Source of the DNA: Deltaproteobacteria bacterium
Lineage (GTDB): Bacteria; Desulfobacterota; Dissulfuribacteria; Dissulfuribacterales; QOAL01
NCBI GenBank assembly: GCA_027028245.1
Contig: JALVJO010000109.1
Span: 1-46,203, forward strand
DNA length: 46,203 bases
Reading direction: 5' to 3'
The notes beneath the pieces were generated by a model, which saw nothing but the letters and a program-made list of their open reading frames with translations, was not told the origin of the DNA and ran no database searches. The position numbers were made by a program, and so were the translations under genes. Of this stretch, positions 24,767-34,551 are shown in pieces (positions within the stretch are counted from its first letter, which is position 1; every line of letters begins with the position of its first letter).

Positions 24767-26131
24767 ATGGCACATATCCTCATTGTTGATGATGAAAAAA
24801 AGATAAGACACATACTCGGGATCATGCTCTCCAGGAAAGGGCATGGCATCTGCGAGGCAGGCAGCGGCTTGGAGGCCCTGGAATTGCTGGAAAAAGGGGC
24901 ATTTGATGTTGTCATAAGCGATATCCGCATGCCGGAAATGGACGGGTTTGAACTGCTTGAAAACATAAGGAAAATGGAAATACCCGTGCCCGTTGTAGTG
25001 ATTACTGCATTCGGTACCATAGATTCTGCAGTGGAAGCCATGAAAAAGGGTGCAGTGGACTACATTACAAAACCCTTCGAAGAAGAAAGGATAATCCTTG
25101 CAGTAGAAAAGGCAGCAGGTGTATCACGAATCCTCAGGGAAAATATCAAGCTAAAAAGAGAGCTCAAGAGACTGACCCAAAAAGGGGAGATCGTGTGCGT
25201 TTCAAAGGCCATGCACAGGGTTATGGACATAGCCTCGAAGGTTGCAGTCAAATCCGATACCACTGTTCTCATCACGGGAGAATCCGGCACGGGCAAGGAA
25301 ATCGTGGCAAGATTTATACATGACCACAGTCCCAGGGCCAAGGGCAGGTTTGTGGCCATCAACTGCGCAGCCATTACGGATACCCTGGTCCAAAGTACGC
25401 TCTTCGGCCACGAAAAGGGGGCATTTACCGGGGCTGAAAGGTCAAAGCAGGGACTTTTTGAATATGCATCAGGGGGAACCCTGTTCCTGGATGAAATAGG
25501 AGACCTGCCGGTAGAAGCACAGGCAAAGCTCCTGAGGGCCCTGCAGGAAAGGACCATTCAGAGGGTAGGCGGCAACGAATCCATCAAGGTGGATGTCCGT
25601 GTAATCTGCGCCACCAACCAGGACCTGGAAAAGCTTGTTAAGGAGGGGGATTTCAGGGAAGACCTCTATTATAGAATAAACGTGTTTCCCATACATATTC
25701 CTCCGCTTCGTAAGCGCAAAGAGGCCATAATTCCACTTGCGGAATACTTTATCAGGAAGTTCGTGGATTCCGTGCCTGAGGAAGACCAGCAGCTTCTGAC
25801 ACAGGGAGCAAAAAAGATACTGATGAATTACAGCTGGCCTGGGAATATAAGGGAGCTTGCAAATACCATGGAGCGCGCCATAATACTTGCCGGACTGCCG
25901 CCTGTGACTGCTGAACACCTGGAATTCTTGAAAACCGGCATGGAAATAAAGGAGCAGTCCGGCAGGCTGAAGCTGGACCAGGACGGGCTGGACCTGGAGG
26001 CCCTTGAAAAGGATCTTATAAAACAGGCCCTGCAGCTGACAGGCAACAATCAGAGTGCAGCGGCCAGGCTTCTTGGGCTTACCAGGTCTAAATTCAGGAC
26101 CAGAGTCAAGCAACTGGAGGAAGGCACTTGA
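24767..26131 (+). CDS. NtrC-type sigma-54-dependent response regulator
   Basis: A 454-aa activator with three domains. The receiver (1-120) has DD9-10 in IVDDE, phospho-acceptor D52 in VISDIRMP, and K in TKPFE. The AAA+ domain (about 140-375) has Walker A GESGTGKE, the sigma-54 contact loop GAFTGA (218-223), Walker B GGTLFLDEIGD and the sensor region FREDLYYRINVFPI. A Fis-type helix-turn-helix lies at the end (NNQSAAARLLGLTRSKFRTR). It probably activates sigma-54 promoters in answer to the upstream kinase. Its targets are unknown; no convincing -24/-12 site was found in the window. Its stop overlaps the TTG start of the TonB receptor. Confidence 0.93.
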   Translation: MAHILIVDDEKKIRHILGIMLSRKGHGICEAGSGLEALELLEKGAFDVVISDIRMPEMDGFELLENIRKMEIPVPVVVITAFGTIDSAVEAMKKGAVDYITKPFEEERIILAVEKAAGVSRILRENIKLKRELKRLTQKGEIVCVSKAMHRVMDIASKVAVKSDTTVLITGESGTGKEIVARFIHDHSPRAKGRFVAINCAAITDTLVQSTLFGHEKGAFTGAERSKQGLFEYASGGTLFLDEIGDLPVEAQAKLLRALQERTIQRVGGNESIKVDVRVICATNQDLEKLVKEGDFREDLYYRINVFPIHIPPLRKRKEAIIPLAEYFIRKFVDSVPEEDQQLLTQGAKKILMNYSWPGNIRELANTMERAIILAGLPPVTAEHLEFLKTGMEIKEQSGRLKLDQDGLDLEALEKDLIKQALQLTGNNQSAAARLLGLTRSKFRTRVKQLEEGT

Positions 26132-28173
26132 AACCATTCCGGGGGATAAATAAGACTTCGTTTTCCAGGTGTGCCCTGTGCCTTGCCGCAATCCTGGTTT
26201 TCTTGGCATGGGCATCGGGGACTTCCCTTGCCGTCCCTACCAGGCTGCTGTTTGTGGGAGAGGATATTTCAGTGGTTACCAGCGCCTCCAAACACCCTGA
26301 AACCCCGGAAGACGCCCCTGCAGTTGTTTCCATCATAGATCGCAAAAGAATCAGGCAATACGGACTGAGAAACCTGGGAGAGGCCCTTTCCATGGTGCCG
26401 GGCTTTTACATGGCTCAGAAGGAATGGGGAAAACAGCCTTATTTCAGAGGCATACCGGACAGCTTTTTATTTCTGTACGATTCAGTACCCATGACCTCAG
26501 ACAACACAAAATCCATCTTTCCCATGGACGAGGAAATGAGCCTGGATTTCACCAAGCGCATAGAGATAATAAAGGGGCCGGCCTCTGTACTCTGGGGTCC
26601 TGATGCATATGCAGGAGTGGTCAATCTTGTGCCCCTTGAAGGCAGAGATATTGATGGGATAGACGTCAAGCTCCGCGGAGGCACGCCTAACCATTCAGGC
26701 CACTTCACTGTGGCCCTGGGTAAAAACTACGGACTCTGGGAAGGATTTCTAGCAGTAAGCGCTACGCAAAACCAGAAATATTCCACCGGGTACAATGTAC
26801 TTGAATGCAGTGACAACCAGGCATGTCCCAGGCAGTACCGGAGAGGAAATGGGACAATTGACGATTCCAAATATATTGAAACCGTCTTCAACCTCTCGTG
26901 GAAACAGTGGCTCAGGCTTTCAGGCCGCTGGTCTGAAATGACTGACAGATACGTTGTCGGTGAGATGAATTCGGACAAGCTCTGGGCTGCCAAGAAAAAA
27001 ACACCATTCAGGTTCATTCGGCTTGAAGCCAAAAAGGGCTTCGGCCTGAACAACCTTCGTTTCAACTCCTATTATTCAGAGATTCCATACGATGAACAGC
27101 TGGTGGATGTTTCCTGGCACTCAAAGAGTCACATTTACCATGGCGAGCTCTTTTTCGACAGGAAACTCTGGAATTCCCAGGGTCTCATCACCCTGGGCAC
27201 CTCTTACAGGTACAATGAGATCACAGGGGCCGTAACGTCAAAAAGCTTCCTGCCCGACTACCTCCAGCCTGGAAACGGACTGTTTGCGCCCATTATCAAC
27301 CAGGAAGACTTCAATACGCATCTGCTGTCGTTCTACGGCCAGCTCAGGAGGCGTTGGAAGTCTGTAGAATTGTGGGCCGGCCTCAGGTTCGACAGCCACA
27401 ACCAGTATGACGATACCTTTTCGTTCAATACAGGTGCCAGGTGGAAACCAACCAGTCAGTGGCTCACCAAGCTGGTTCTGGGTTCTGCCTACCGCACGCC
27501 TTACAACAGGCAGCTGGTCCAAAGAGACGATCTAAAACCAGAGGAGATAAGAAATCTCAGCCTTGATGTCTCATGGAATCCATTCAAAAACCTGCATCTA
27601 AATTCAACCGCCTTCTGGAACAGGATCAGGCACCACGTAAACGAAGACCCTCACGGCGGCCTGTCAAAGCCGGGCTCCCACAATATCTACGGCATAGAAA
27701 TCAACGCACGCTGGACACCCATGCCCTGGCTTACACTCTGGGGGAACGGTACCTTTTTTGGCGATTACGGGGACAAGGAAAGCTACAAAACCATGGATTA
27801 TATCATAATTGAACCTGATGGTTCCCTTAAACCATACTATTCTAAGTGGGAGACCCCATTTGACACTGGTCCTCGGGAACTTTTCAACTTGGGGGCAGAT
27901 TTCAGCATGTTGGAACATCTGAACCTTTCGGCCAAGCTTAAATACGCAAGTTCCACCATCAACTATTACGACAAGGGCACAATATCATACTCCAGCACGC
28001 CTAAATGGATTACTGACCTGACTGCGACCTACAGCAATCTGGTGCTGAACGGCCTGGATGCACAGGTCTCCATAAAAAACCTGTTTGATCGTAAATACTC
28101 CGTTCCAGGAAAATTCAGCGACATCAATACCAATCCCTTTACCGCGTATTTCACCCTGATGTGGCACTATTAA
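26128..28173 (+). CDS. TonB-dependent outer-membrane receptor
   Basis: Outer-membrane beta-barrel of 681 aa. After a signal peptide (CALCLAAILVFLAWASGTSLA) comes the plug with EDAPAVVSIIDRKRIRQYG, NLGEALSMVPGFYM, IEIIKGPASVLWGPDAYAG. Alternating barrel strands follow, with YGIEINARWTP, LDAQVSIKNLFDRKYS and the terminal aromatic strand ending LMWHY. The substrate is unknown; metal chelates, haem, cobalamin or others are possible. The start is TTG at 26128, supported by GGAGG 8 bases upstream and a 4-bp overlap with the regulator stop. Being last in an operon with a periplasmic binding protein and a two-component pair, it probably imports or signals the same ligand. Confidence 0.88.
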   Translation: MKPFRGINKTSFSRCALCLAAILVFLAWASGTSLAVPTRLLFVGEDISVVTSASKHPETPEDAPAVVSIIDRKRIRQYGLRNLGEALSMVPGFYMAQKEWGKQPYFRGIPDSFLFLYDSVPMTSDNTKSIFPMDEEMSLDFTKRIEIIKGPASVLWGPDAYAGVVNLVPLEGRDIDGIDVKLRGGTPNHSGHFTVALGKNYGLWEGFLAVSATQNQKYSTGYNVLECSDNQACPRQYRRGNGTIDDSKYIETVFNLSWKQWLRLSGRWSEMTDRYVVGEMNSDKLWAAKKKTPFRFIRLEAKKGFGLNNLRFNSYYSEIPYDEQLVDVSWHSKSHIYHGELFFDRKLWNSQGLITLGTSYRYNEITGAVTSKSFLPDYLQPGNGLFAPIINQEDFNTHLLSFYGQLRRRWKSVELWAGLRFDSHNQYDDTFSFNTGARWKPTSQWLTKLVLGSAYRTPYNRQLVQRDDLKPEEIRNLSLDVSWNPFKNLHLNSTAFWNRIRHHVNEDPHGGLSKPGSHNIYGIEINARWTPMPWLTLWGNGTFFGDYGDKESYKTMDYIIIEPDGSLKPYYSKWETPFDTGPRELFNLGADFSMLEHLNLSAKLKYASSTINYYDKGTISYSSTPKWITDLTATYSNLVLNGLDAQVSIKNLFDRKYSVPGKFSDINTNPFTAYFTLMWHY

Positions 28174-28249
28174 AAAAAGCCCCTGCAAACAGCAGAGGCC
28201 TCTTAAATTCAAATTATGTACTTCAAATGCCTGAGAAAAGGGCTTTTTT
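28173..28249 (+). terminator. Long stem-loop after the TonB receptor, possible terminator
   Basis: AAAAAAGCCC (28173-28182) pairs perfectly with GGGCTTTTTT (28240-28249), ending in a six-T run. The enclosed 57 bases hold a small CTGC/GCAG stem. The unusually long loop makes it a weaker case than a standard terminator, but it lies directly after the stop codon. On the opposite strand it would also offer a T-run after the TPR gene. Confidence 0.5.
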
Positions 28250-28287
28250 AAGATAATTCAGATGACTGCCTTCAGTTTATTGAGGGG

Positions 28288-28743
28288 CTATCTCCAGAAA
28301 TCGACTACCTTGCTGGCGGCTGCCTGTTCCTTCCTCAGCATATCCGCCTTGTTGAAATCAGAAATGGCCGCATCCTCTTCTCCCAGTTTGTCAAATGCCT
28401 CACTTCTGAGAAAATAGGCGGGGGCATATTGCGGGGCCAGATCTATGGCCCTGGAGAGGGCCTCTACTGCTTCATCAATTTCCTCGTTCTTGAGGTGAAT
28501 TGCCCCCTTGTGGTAATGAAATCTGTGGTTCTCCGGTTCTATCTTTATTGCTGCCTCGATATCTTCCATGGCCTCCTTGTTATGCCCCTTTTTAAGGTGG
28601 GCAATGGCCCTGGCCTGGAAGGCCCTGGCAAACCCTGGTTCCAACTCGATAACCCTGGTAAAGATGGCGATGGACTCATCGTACTCTCCATCCATTAATT
28701 TAAACTGACCATCGGTGAAAAGTGCATCGGATTCAGGGGTCAT
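28288..28743 (-). CDS. TPR-repeat protein
   Basis: A 151-aa soluble protein built of about four tetratricopeptide repeats (for example ALFTDGQFKLMDGEYDESIAIF, HYHKGAIHLKNEEIDEAVEAL, AYFLRSEAFDKLGEEDAAI). Such repeats bind other proteins; no catalytic part is present, and the partner is unknown. The frame is open to a GTG at 28752, but that codon lies inside the ribosome site AAGGAGGTG, so the ATG at 28743 is the real start. It stands alone between two terminator-like hairpins, next to ppaC. Confidence 0.88.
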   Translation of the reverse strand: MTPESDALFTDGQFKLMDGEYDESIAIFTRVIELEPGFARAFQARAIAHLKKGHNKEAMEDIEAAIKIEPENHRFHYHKGAIHLKNEEIDEAVEALSRAIDLAPQYAPAYFLRSEAFDKLGEEDAAISDFNKADMLRKEQAAASKVVDFWR

Positions 28744-28826
28744 AAATTTCACCTCCTTTTCTTAATAAAGGGATTTGGGATAGCTATTATAACATCCTGA
28801 CCTGAATTTTTAAGAGAGTGAACAAT

Positions 28827-28855
28827 AAAAAAGGCCGGCTCAAAAGACCGGCCTC
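28827..28855 (-). terminator. Rho-independent terminator of ppaC
   Basis: On the minus strand AGGCCGG and CCGGCCT form a GC-rich stem around a short loop (TCTTTTGAG), followed by TTTTTTATT. It begins 25 bases after the ppaC stop. This is a textbook intrinsic terminator. Confidence 0.85.
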
Positions 28856-28879
28856 AGATTATTTAAATACCGTCCAGAA

Positions 28880-29806
28880 TTAGGATGCACAAGCCTTTTC
28901 AAGGTTTGGAACCATCTGCTTCTTGCGGCTCATTACGCCGGGAAGCCATACGGTCTTTCCTTCCAGTTTTGCACCAAAGGCCTTTTCAATAATAGACGGG
29001 TCATCGGTAACGGCCATGAGGTCTGTGCCTTCCTTCATGATATCAGTGAGCATCAGGAAGATACTGTGGGCATTCTTTTCGGCCTTGATCTTTTCCAGCT
29101 CTGCATAGAGATCGTCCCTGATCTTGTCTACCAGGTCAAGGGATACCAGCTCCAGCTGTCCAATGCCGATGGCCTTTCCGCTCATGTCGAAATCCTTGTA
29201 GTCGCGGAATACGAGATCCCTGGGAGAAACACCCTCAACTGCGCTCTTGGCCTTGGCCATTTCCATGCCCCAGGCCATCATGTCGTCGATACCCGCAATC
29301 TTTGCAAGGGCTTCTGCAGCTTCCTTGTCTTCAGGGGTGCAGGTGGCTGACTTGAAAAGTACCGTGTCGCTGAGGATGGCTGACATCATGAGTCCGGCCA
29401 CGTTTGCCGGGATTTCCTTCTTGTAAACATCTTTGTACAGGCAGTAAAGGACTGTCCCTGTACAGCCTACCGGCATTGCACAGAAAAATATGGGGTTGGG
29501 GGTTGTAACATCGCCGATCTTATGATGGTCTACAACGGCCAGGAGCTCACCCTTATCCCAGTTGTCCGGTGCCTGCTTGATATCGCTGTGATCTACAAGC
29601 ATATACTGGTCGCCGGTTACATCCGTCTTGATCTGCGGGGCATCATAACCGAATTTCTTGAGGACGACCTCTGTTTCGGGATTCATTTCACCCTGCATGC
29701 AGGGAACGGCGTCAACGCCGAGCATCTTCTGAAGCTCTGCAAATGCTATTGCGGCCGTAACTGAATCGGTATCGGGGCTCTTGTGACCTAGTACATAAAC
29801 TGCCAT
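28880..29806 (-). CDS. ppaC: Manganese-dependent (family II) inorganic pyrophosphatase
   Basis: Hydrolyses pyrophosphate, which matters in sulfate reducers because sulfate activation releases it. The 308-aa DHH-family protein has the metal motifs GHKSPDTDS (residues 7-15), LVDHSD, VVDHHKIG and LSDTVLFKS, and the C-terminal substrate motif SRKKQ. It is the form without CBS domains. AAGGAGG lies 8 bases upstream of the ATG. A rho-independent terminator follows 25 bp downstream, so it is probably monocistronic. No promoter could be firmly placed in the AT-rich gap to thiD. Confidence 0.95.
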   Translation of the reverse strand: MAVYVLGHKSPDTDSVTAAIAFAELQKMLGVDAVPCMQGEMNPETEVVLKKFGYDAPQIKTDVTGDQYMLVDHSDIKQAPDNWDKGELLAVVDHHKIGDVTTPNPIFFCAMPVGCTGTVLYCLYKDVYKKEIPANVAGLMMSAILSDTVLFKSATCTPEDKEAAEALAKIAGIDDMMAWGMEMAKAKSAVEGVSPRDLVFRDYKDFDMSGKAIGIGQLELVSLDLVDKIRDDLYAELEKIKAEKNAHSIFLMLTDIMKEGTDLMAVTDDPSIIEKAFGAKLEGKTVWLPGVMSRKKQMVPNLEKACAS

Positions 29807-29939
29807 TGTTCTAACCTCCTTGATATTAGGTGAATTAAAATTTTATTTCCGCCAGCAGGAAATAATATAAACTGCCACGAAAAAAGGGAAATCCACTATC
29901 TGAATTTCGTCTGGGATATTAAATAATACACCTTTTAAT

Positions 29940-29957
29940 ACTGAATGCAAATTCAGT
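29940..29957 (-). terminator. Short hairpin after thiD
   Basis: ACTGAA (29940-29945) pairs with TTCAGT (29952-29957) just after the thiD stop; on the minus strand it is followed by ATTAAAAGG. The stem is only 6 bp and AT-rich with no real T-run, so termination would be weak. Confidence 0.3.
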
Positions 29958-29962
29958 AAAGA

Positions 29963-30802
29963 TTATTTTTCCCCTTGTTCTTTTTCCAGAACAACCAGAG
30001 GGTCCACTGGTCCGGTGCCGGACCCCAGTGCGAAACCTGATTTTATGGCTCGGTAAACCAGGTGCCTGGCCTTCTCCACAGCATCTATCAGGCTGTTTCC
30101 ACGGGCAATAAAAGCCGCAACGGCTGAGGACAGAGTGCAGCCGGTACCATGGGTATGCCTGTTGAAAAGCCTTTGGGATTCAAATACATGAAACCGGCCT
30201 TGTGCATACAGCACATCGGTACAAATCTGTGCATGTGTATCATGACCTCCCTTCAGGAGTACGGCAGGATCTTTCTTTTCAAGAAGGCGAGCAGTTGTCA
30301 TGAGCGAGTAAAGTTTCAAGGGGGCCTTTTCAAAAAACTGCGGATCTGACGGGGAAAGGCCTGTAAAGCGAGCACATTCCGGGATATTAGGCGTGATAAG
30401 ATCTATGAGGGGAAAGAATCTTTCCATATAAACCGTCAGGGCATCATCTTCCAGAAGGGATCTGCCGTTCTTGGACACCATGACAGGGTCAGCCACAACA
30501 AATACGTCGCTGTATTCAGCGAGTATGTCCACAAGGGCCTGTACGTTTTCCCTGGTGGAAAGCATACCTGTTTTTACCACCGGGGGGCGTATATCTTCCA
30601 TAACGGCCTGAACCTGTTCCTTCAAGAGGCTGCCGGAAACAGGATATACCGCCTTCACTCCCCTGGTGTTCTGGACAGTAAGTGCGGTTACGGCAGCACA
30701 GCCGAATACCCCGAGCACGCTGAGTACCTTCAGGTCCTGCTGAATTCCTGCACCGCCTCCCGGGTCAGAACCGGCTATGGAAAACACGACAGGCCTTTTC
30801 AT
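29963..30802 (-). CDS. thiD: Hydroxymethylpyrimidine / HMP-phosphate kinase
   Basis: Makes HMP-pyrophosphate for thiamine synthesis. The 279-aa ribokinase-fold protein shows FSIAGSDPGGGAGIQQDLK at the start, VVKTGMLS, ADPVMVSKNG, LITPNIPE and HTHGTGCTLSSAV, whose GTGC is the active-site anion hole. The frame is open to 30844, but the ATG at 30802 is chosen because GGGAGGAG lies 8 bases before it and conservation begins there. It diverges from thiC across about 250 bp. No thiamine pyrophosphate riboswitch was recognised on either strand of that gap. Confidence 0.92.
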   Translation of the reverse strand: MKRPVVFSIAGSDPGGGAGIQQDLKVLSVLGVFGCAAVTALTVQNTRGVKAVYPVSGSLLKEQVQAVMEDIRPPVVKTGMLSTRENVQALVDILAEYSDVFVVADPVMVSKNGRSLLEDDALTVYMERFFPLIDLITPNIPECARFTGLSPSDPQFFEKAPLKLYSLMTTARLLEKKDPAVLLKGGHDTHAQICTDVLYAQGRFHVFESQRLFNRHTHGTGCTLSSAVAAFIARGNSLIDAVEKARHLVYRAIKSGFALGSGTGPVDPLVVLEKEQGEK

Positions 30803-31053
30803 GCTGCAAACTCCTCCCGGGCTATTTTTATCATGGATGGCCATTATGAATCAAACCTTCCAGGATAAAAAGATAAGCATACGGGCTGATTAAAAAACTG
30901 GTTCAAGAGGTACAAGGACGCATTTTCAGTTATATACTTTTCAACCCTGTGTTTAAAAGTTAGAATACCCAGTCTTTAAGCCCGGCCCTATCACGTCGGC
31001 AGGGTGCTGAAAGTTTCCAATCTTTCCACCGCTTTGAAAGGAGAATCCAGATA

Positions 31054-32364
31054 GTGAACCAGTTGCAAGAGGCCCTCAACGGTGTAGTAACAGCGGAAAT
31101 GAAAGAGATCTCCCAGGCAGAGGATATTGCGCCAGAACTGGTCAGACAGAGAACAGAAAAAGGTCAGATTATCATACTCAAGGGCAGGTTCCGGGAACGA
31201 AAAACCGTTGGGATCGGCTCAGGGCTCAGGACCAAGATAAACGCATCCATAGGCACATCCACAGACGTTTGCGACATCGACCACGAGGTCAGGAAGGCTG
31301 TTATTGCCGAAAAGCACGGCGCCGACACCCTTATGGAGCTCTCGGCAGCCGGAGACCTCGATGAAGTCAGGCGCCAGGTACTCCAGGCTGTGTCCCTGCC
31401 TGTGGGAAATGTTCCCCTCTACCAGGCCTTTTGCGAGACCATCAGGAAGCACAGGGACCCTTCCAAGATGGATCCTGAATTCCTGTTTGACCTTATTGAA
31501 AAACAGTGCAGCGACGGCATAGCTTTCATGGCAATCCACTGCGGGATCAACCTCTTTACCATTGAGAGGATGAAGAAACAGGGCTACCGGTACGGGGGCT
31601 TGTGTTCAAAGGGAGGCACCCTGATGATCCAGTGGATGATGAAAAACCACAGGGAAAATCCACTGTTTGAACATTTTGACAGGGTATGTGATATACTGAA
31701 AAAATATGATACGGTCCTTAGCCTGGGAAACGGCATCAGGGCAGGTGCCATCCACGATTCCCTTGACCGGGCCCAAATGGCCGAGCTCATCCTGAACTGC
31801 GAACTCTGTGAAATCGCCAGGAACAACGGCTGCCAGGCCATGGTTGAGGGCCCGGGCCATGTGCCCCTGGATGAGATAGAGGCAAACATCATCCTGCAGA
31901 AGAAGATGTCGGCAAATGCGCCGTATTACATGCTCGGCCCCCTGCCCACTGATGTCGGTGCCGGGTGGGATCATGTTACAGCTGCCATAGGAGCCGCCCA
32001 GTCATCCATGTACGGAGCAGACCTGATATGCTATATAACCCCGGCAGAACACCTGGCCCTGCCCAACGAAGAGGATGTTGCAGTAGGTGTTAAGGTGGCC
32101 CGGCTGGCAGCCCATATAGGGGACGTTGTAAAGCTGAAAGGAAAGGCAGACCAGACTGACAAAAAAATCAGCATGGACCGGAGAGATTTCAAGTGGAATG
32201 AACTCTTCAAAAACCTGCTGTTCCCTGAAGATGCAAGAAAGATACTCGAATCAAGGCGGTCCCTGAGCAGAAAGGGCTGTTCCATGTGCGGTGAACTATG
32301 TGCACTTAAAAATGCCGAGGTAACCCTCAACGAGTATCTGAGTCAGGACAAGAAAAATGTTTAA
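31054..32364 (+). CDS. thiC: Phosphomethylpyrimidine synthase ThiC (short form)
   Basis: Radical SAM enzyme that turns AIR into HMP-phosphate. The 436-aa product lacks the long N-terminal extension of enterobacterial ThiC. Landmarks are GTSTDVCDID, MELSAAGDL, FMAIHCGINL, SLGNGIRAG, MVEGPGHVPLDEI and GPLPTDVGAGWDHV. The C-terminal cluster motif reads CSMCGELC, a C-x2-C-x3-C pattern, one residue tighter than the C-x2-C-x4-C of E. coli ThiC. BzaF (hydroxybenzimidazole synthase) is a close relative and cannot be ruled out, but the divergent thiD supports ThiC. The start is GTG with GAAAGGAG 11 bases upstream. Confidence 0.85.
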   Translation: MNQLQEALNGVVTAEMKEISQAEDIAPELVRQRTEKGQIIILKGRFRERKTVGIGSGLRTKINASIGTSTDVCDIDHEVRKAVIAEKHGADTLMELSAAGDLDEVRRQVLQAVSLPVGNVPLYQAFCETIRKHRDPSKMDPEFLFDLIEKQCSDGIAFMAIHCGINLFTIERMKKQGYRYGGLCSKGGTLMIQWMMKNHRENPLFEHFDRVCDILKKYDTVLSLGNGIRAGAIHDSLDRAQMAELILNCELCEIARNNGCQAMVEGPGHVPLDEIEANIILQKKMSANAPYYMLGPLPTDVGAGWDHVTAAIGAAQSSMYGADLICYITPAEHLALPNEEDVAVGVKVARLAAHIGDVVKLKGKADQTDKKISMDRRDFKWNELFKNLLFPEDARKILESRRSLSRKGCSMCGELCALKNAEVTLNEYLSQDKKNV

Positions 32365-32391
32365 CGTAAGACAGACCCGGGGTAAAAATTG

Positions 32392-33648
32392 ATGCGGAAC
32401 ACTCTTGCTATGATACTGGCCGGAGGAGTCGGCTCCAGACTTAACATACTTGTCAGGCACCGGGCCAAGCCGGCTGTTCCCTTTGGGGGTATTTACCGCA
32501 TTATAGACTTCGCCCTTTCAAATGTCATGAATTCAGACATGACCAGGGTGGCAGTACTCACTCAATACAAACCCCTTTCCCTCATGAGCCATATCGGAGA
32601 CGGCGCGGCCTGGGACTTGGCCGGCAGGACAAGGGAAGTAAAAATACTTCCTCCGCGAACCGGGGAGGAAGACTCGGACTGGTACAAGGGCACTGCAGAT
32701 GCTGTCAGGCAGAACCTGGATTTCATAGAGTCCAGGCCATCGGAGCAGGTCCTCATCCTTTCCGGCGACCACGTTTATTACATGGATTACAAGGAAATGG
32801 TCAAGTTCCACAGGTCCATAGGGGCAAAGGTGACAGTGGCCATGATGACCGTGCCCTGGGAGCAGACGTCCCAGTTCGGCATAGGCATACTTGATGAAGC
32901 CGGAAGGATCGCGGACTGGGAGGAAAAACCCCGCAAGGCCCGTTCCAACCTGGCATCCATGGGTATATACGTATTTGACACCGATTACCTTACAGACTGC
33001 CTCAAAAGGACCTCTGAAACTGATTTCGGTCATCACATCCTCCCAAGTGCAATGAAGGACGGTCATCTATACGGGTTTAAATTCAAAGGGTACTGGAGGG
33101 ATGTAGGGACTATACAAGCCTACTGGGATGCCCACATGGACCTCATCAATCCCCAGGGCCTCCTGGACCCCGCCACCTGGGGGATAGTAACCAACCTTGA
33201 AAGCGATGCCCTGCCCTATGACCGGCCGCCTTCTCATATCGCCCCTACTGCCCGGATCTCCCATTCTGCCATATCTGCCGGCTGCGTAATACGGGGAAGA
33301 GTCAATAATTCCGTACTTTCTCCCGGAGTCGTAGTGGAAAAGGATGCAGAGGTCAACGACTCCATACTCATGCACGACAGCATGGTTTCCCAGGGGGCAA
33401 GGATAAACAAGGTCATTTCGGACAAAAAGGTGGAATTCGGCCCTGGCTGCAGGGTGGGAAACCCCTCGGCCTCGCAGCCAAACCAAGAATATCCCAAGCA
33501 CCTGTCGTCTGGTATCACCCTGGTGGGGAAATGGGCACAAATACCCGAAGGTGCGGAAGTAGGCGGCAATTGCATCATTTTCCCCAGTTGCCATGCTGAA
33601 AGCTGGCCGTCAAAAAAACTGTCTGACGGCAAAACCCTCAAAAAATGA
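32392..33648 (+). CDS. glgC: Glucose-1-phosphate adenylyltransferase
   Basis: Makes ADP-glucose for glycogen synthesis. The 418-aa product has the nucleotide site [55 protein letters not shown] and GYWRDVGT, then a left-handed helix region (residues 280-400) with repeats such as [16 protein letters not shown]. The ATG at 32392 follows GGGGTAAAAATT. It starts 27 bp after thiC on the same strand. No other glycogen genes are nearby, so it may be read through from thiC or stand alone. The assignment is firm from motifs. Confidence 0.93.
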   Translation: MRNTLAMILAGGVGSRLNILVRHRAKPAVPFGGIYRIIDFALSNVMNSDMTRVAVLTQYKPLSLMSHIGDGAAWDLAGRTREVKILPPRTGEEDSDWYKGTADAVRQNLDFIESRPSEQVLILSGDHVYYMDYKEMVKFHRSIGAKVTVAMMTVPWEQTSQFGIGILDEAGRIADWEEKPRKARSNLASMGIYVFDTDYLTDCLKRTSETDFGHHILPSAMKDGHLYGFKFKGYWRDVGTIQAYWDAHMDLINPQGLLDPATWGIVTNLESDALPYDRPPSHIAPTARISHSAISAGCVIRGRVNNSVLSPGVVVEKDAEVNDSILMHDSMVSQGARINKVISDKKVEFGPGCRVGNPSASQPNQEYPKHLSSGITLVGKWAQIPEGAEVGGNCIIFPSCHAESWPSKKLSDGKTLKK

Positions 33649-33661
33649 TCAAGGAGCGGCA

Positions 33662-34549
33662 ATGTTTTTTCAGGAGATGATTCTTGCACTGGATAAATAC
33701 TGGAAGGAGCAGGGATGCCTTCTGCTCCAGCCCTACGATATGGAGGTAGGGGCCGGTACCTTTCATCCGGCCACATTTCTCGGTTCCCTTGGCCCTGATC
33801 CCTGGAGGGTGGCCTATGTTCAGCCGTCAAGACGCCCTACCGACGGCAGATACGGACAAAACCCCAACAGGCTGCAGCACTATTACCAGTACCAGGTCAT
33901 ACTCAAACCTTCACCTGGCGATATTCAGGACCTCTATCTCAGAAGCCTTGAGGCCTTTGGTCTCAATCTCCAGGAACACGACATAAGGTTCGTGGAAGAC
34001 GACTGGGAAAGCCCCACCCTGGGTGCCTGGGGCCTTGGCTGGGAGGTCTGGCTGGACGGCATGGAAATCACCCAGTTCACATATTTCCAGCAGGTAGGCG
34101 GCGTGGACGTCCATCCTGTATCCGTGGAGATTACCTATGGGTTGGAAAGAATTGCCATGTACCTGCAGGAGGCAGACAATGTCTATGACCTCATGTGGAA
34201 CTCTGACGTCACCTATGGGCAGATCCACTTCAGGGACGAAGTGGAATTTTCCACGTACAATTTCGATGCAGCCGGAATCGAAATACTGAGACAGCTCTTT
34301 GATTTCTACGAATCAGAGGCTCACAAGCTGGTGGAAGAAGACCTGGTGAGACCGGCCTATGACCAGTGCCTCAAATGTTCCCATACCTTCAATCTCCTGG
34401 AAGCAAGAGGCGCCATAAGTGTCTCTGAAAGAACCGCCTACATAGGACGCGTAAGAAAGATTGCCAGATCAGTGGCCCGTATCTATGTAGAACAAAAAGA
34501 TTCCTCTCCTGAAAACCCTGAAGACTCTCTTGCTGAAAAGACTGAATAA
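33662..34549 (+). CDS. glyQ: Glycyl-tRNA synthetase alpha subunit
   Basis: Catalytic-site subunit of the tetrameric bacterial glycyl-tRNA synthetase, 295 aa. It starts [20 protein letters not shown], followed by [32 protein letters not shown] and [11 protein letters not shown], all class II aminoacyl-tRNA synthetase signatures of GlyQ. The frame is open into the end of glgC (33593), but AAGGAGCGG just before 33662 fixes the start. glyS starts 2 bp after its stop, as usual. Confidence 0.97.
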   Translation: MFFQEMILALDKYWKEQGCLLLQPYDMEVGAGTFHPATFLGSLGPDPWRVAYVQPSRRPTDGRYGQNPNRLQHYYQYQVILKPSPGDIQDLYLRSLEAFGLNLQEHDIRFVEDDWESPTLGAWGLGWEVWLDGMEITQFTYFQQVGGVDVHPVSVEITYGLERIAMYLQEADNVYDLMWNSDVTYGQIHFRDEVEFSTYNFDAAGIEILRQLFDFYESEAHKLVEEDLVRPAYDQCLKCSHTFNLLEARGAISVSERTAYIGRVRKIARSVARIYVEQKDSSPENPEDSLAEKTE

Positions 34550-34551
34550 CC

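Noticed and set aside
30845-31053. TPP riboswitch before thiC
   Set aside because: The expected THI-box pieces (CTGAGA and GGATAATGCC-like) were not seen.
33234-33830. 198-codon minus-strand frame over glgC/glyQ
   Set aside because: Antisense to two clear genes; no protein-like motifs.
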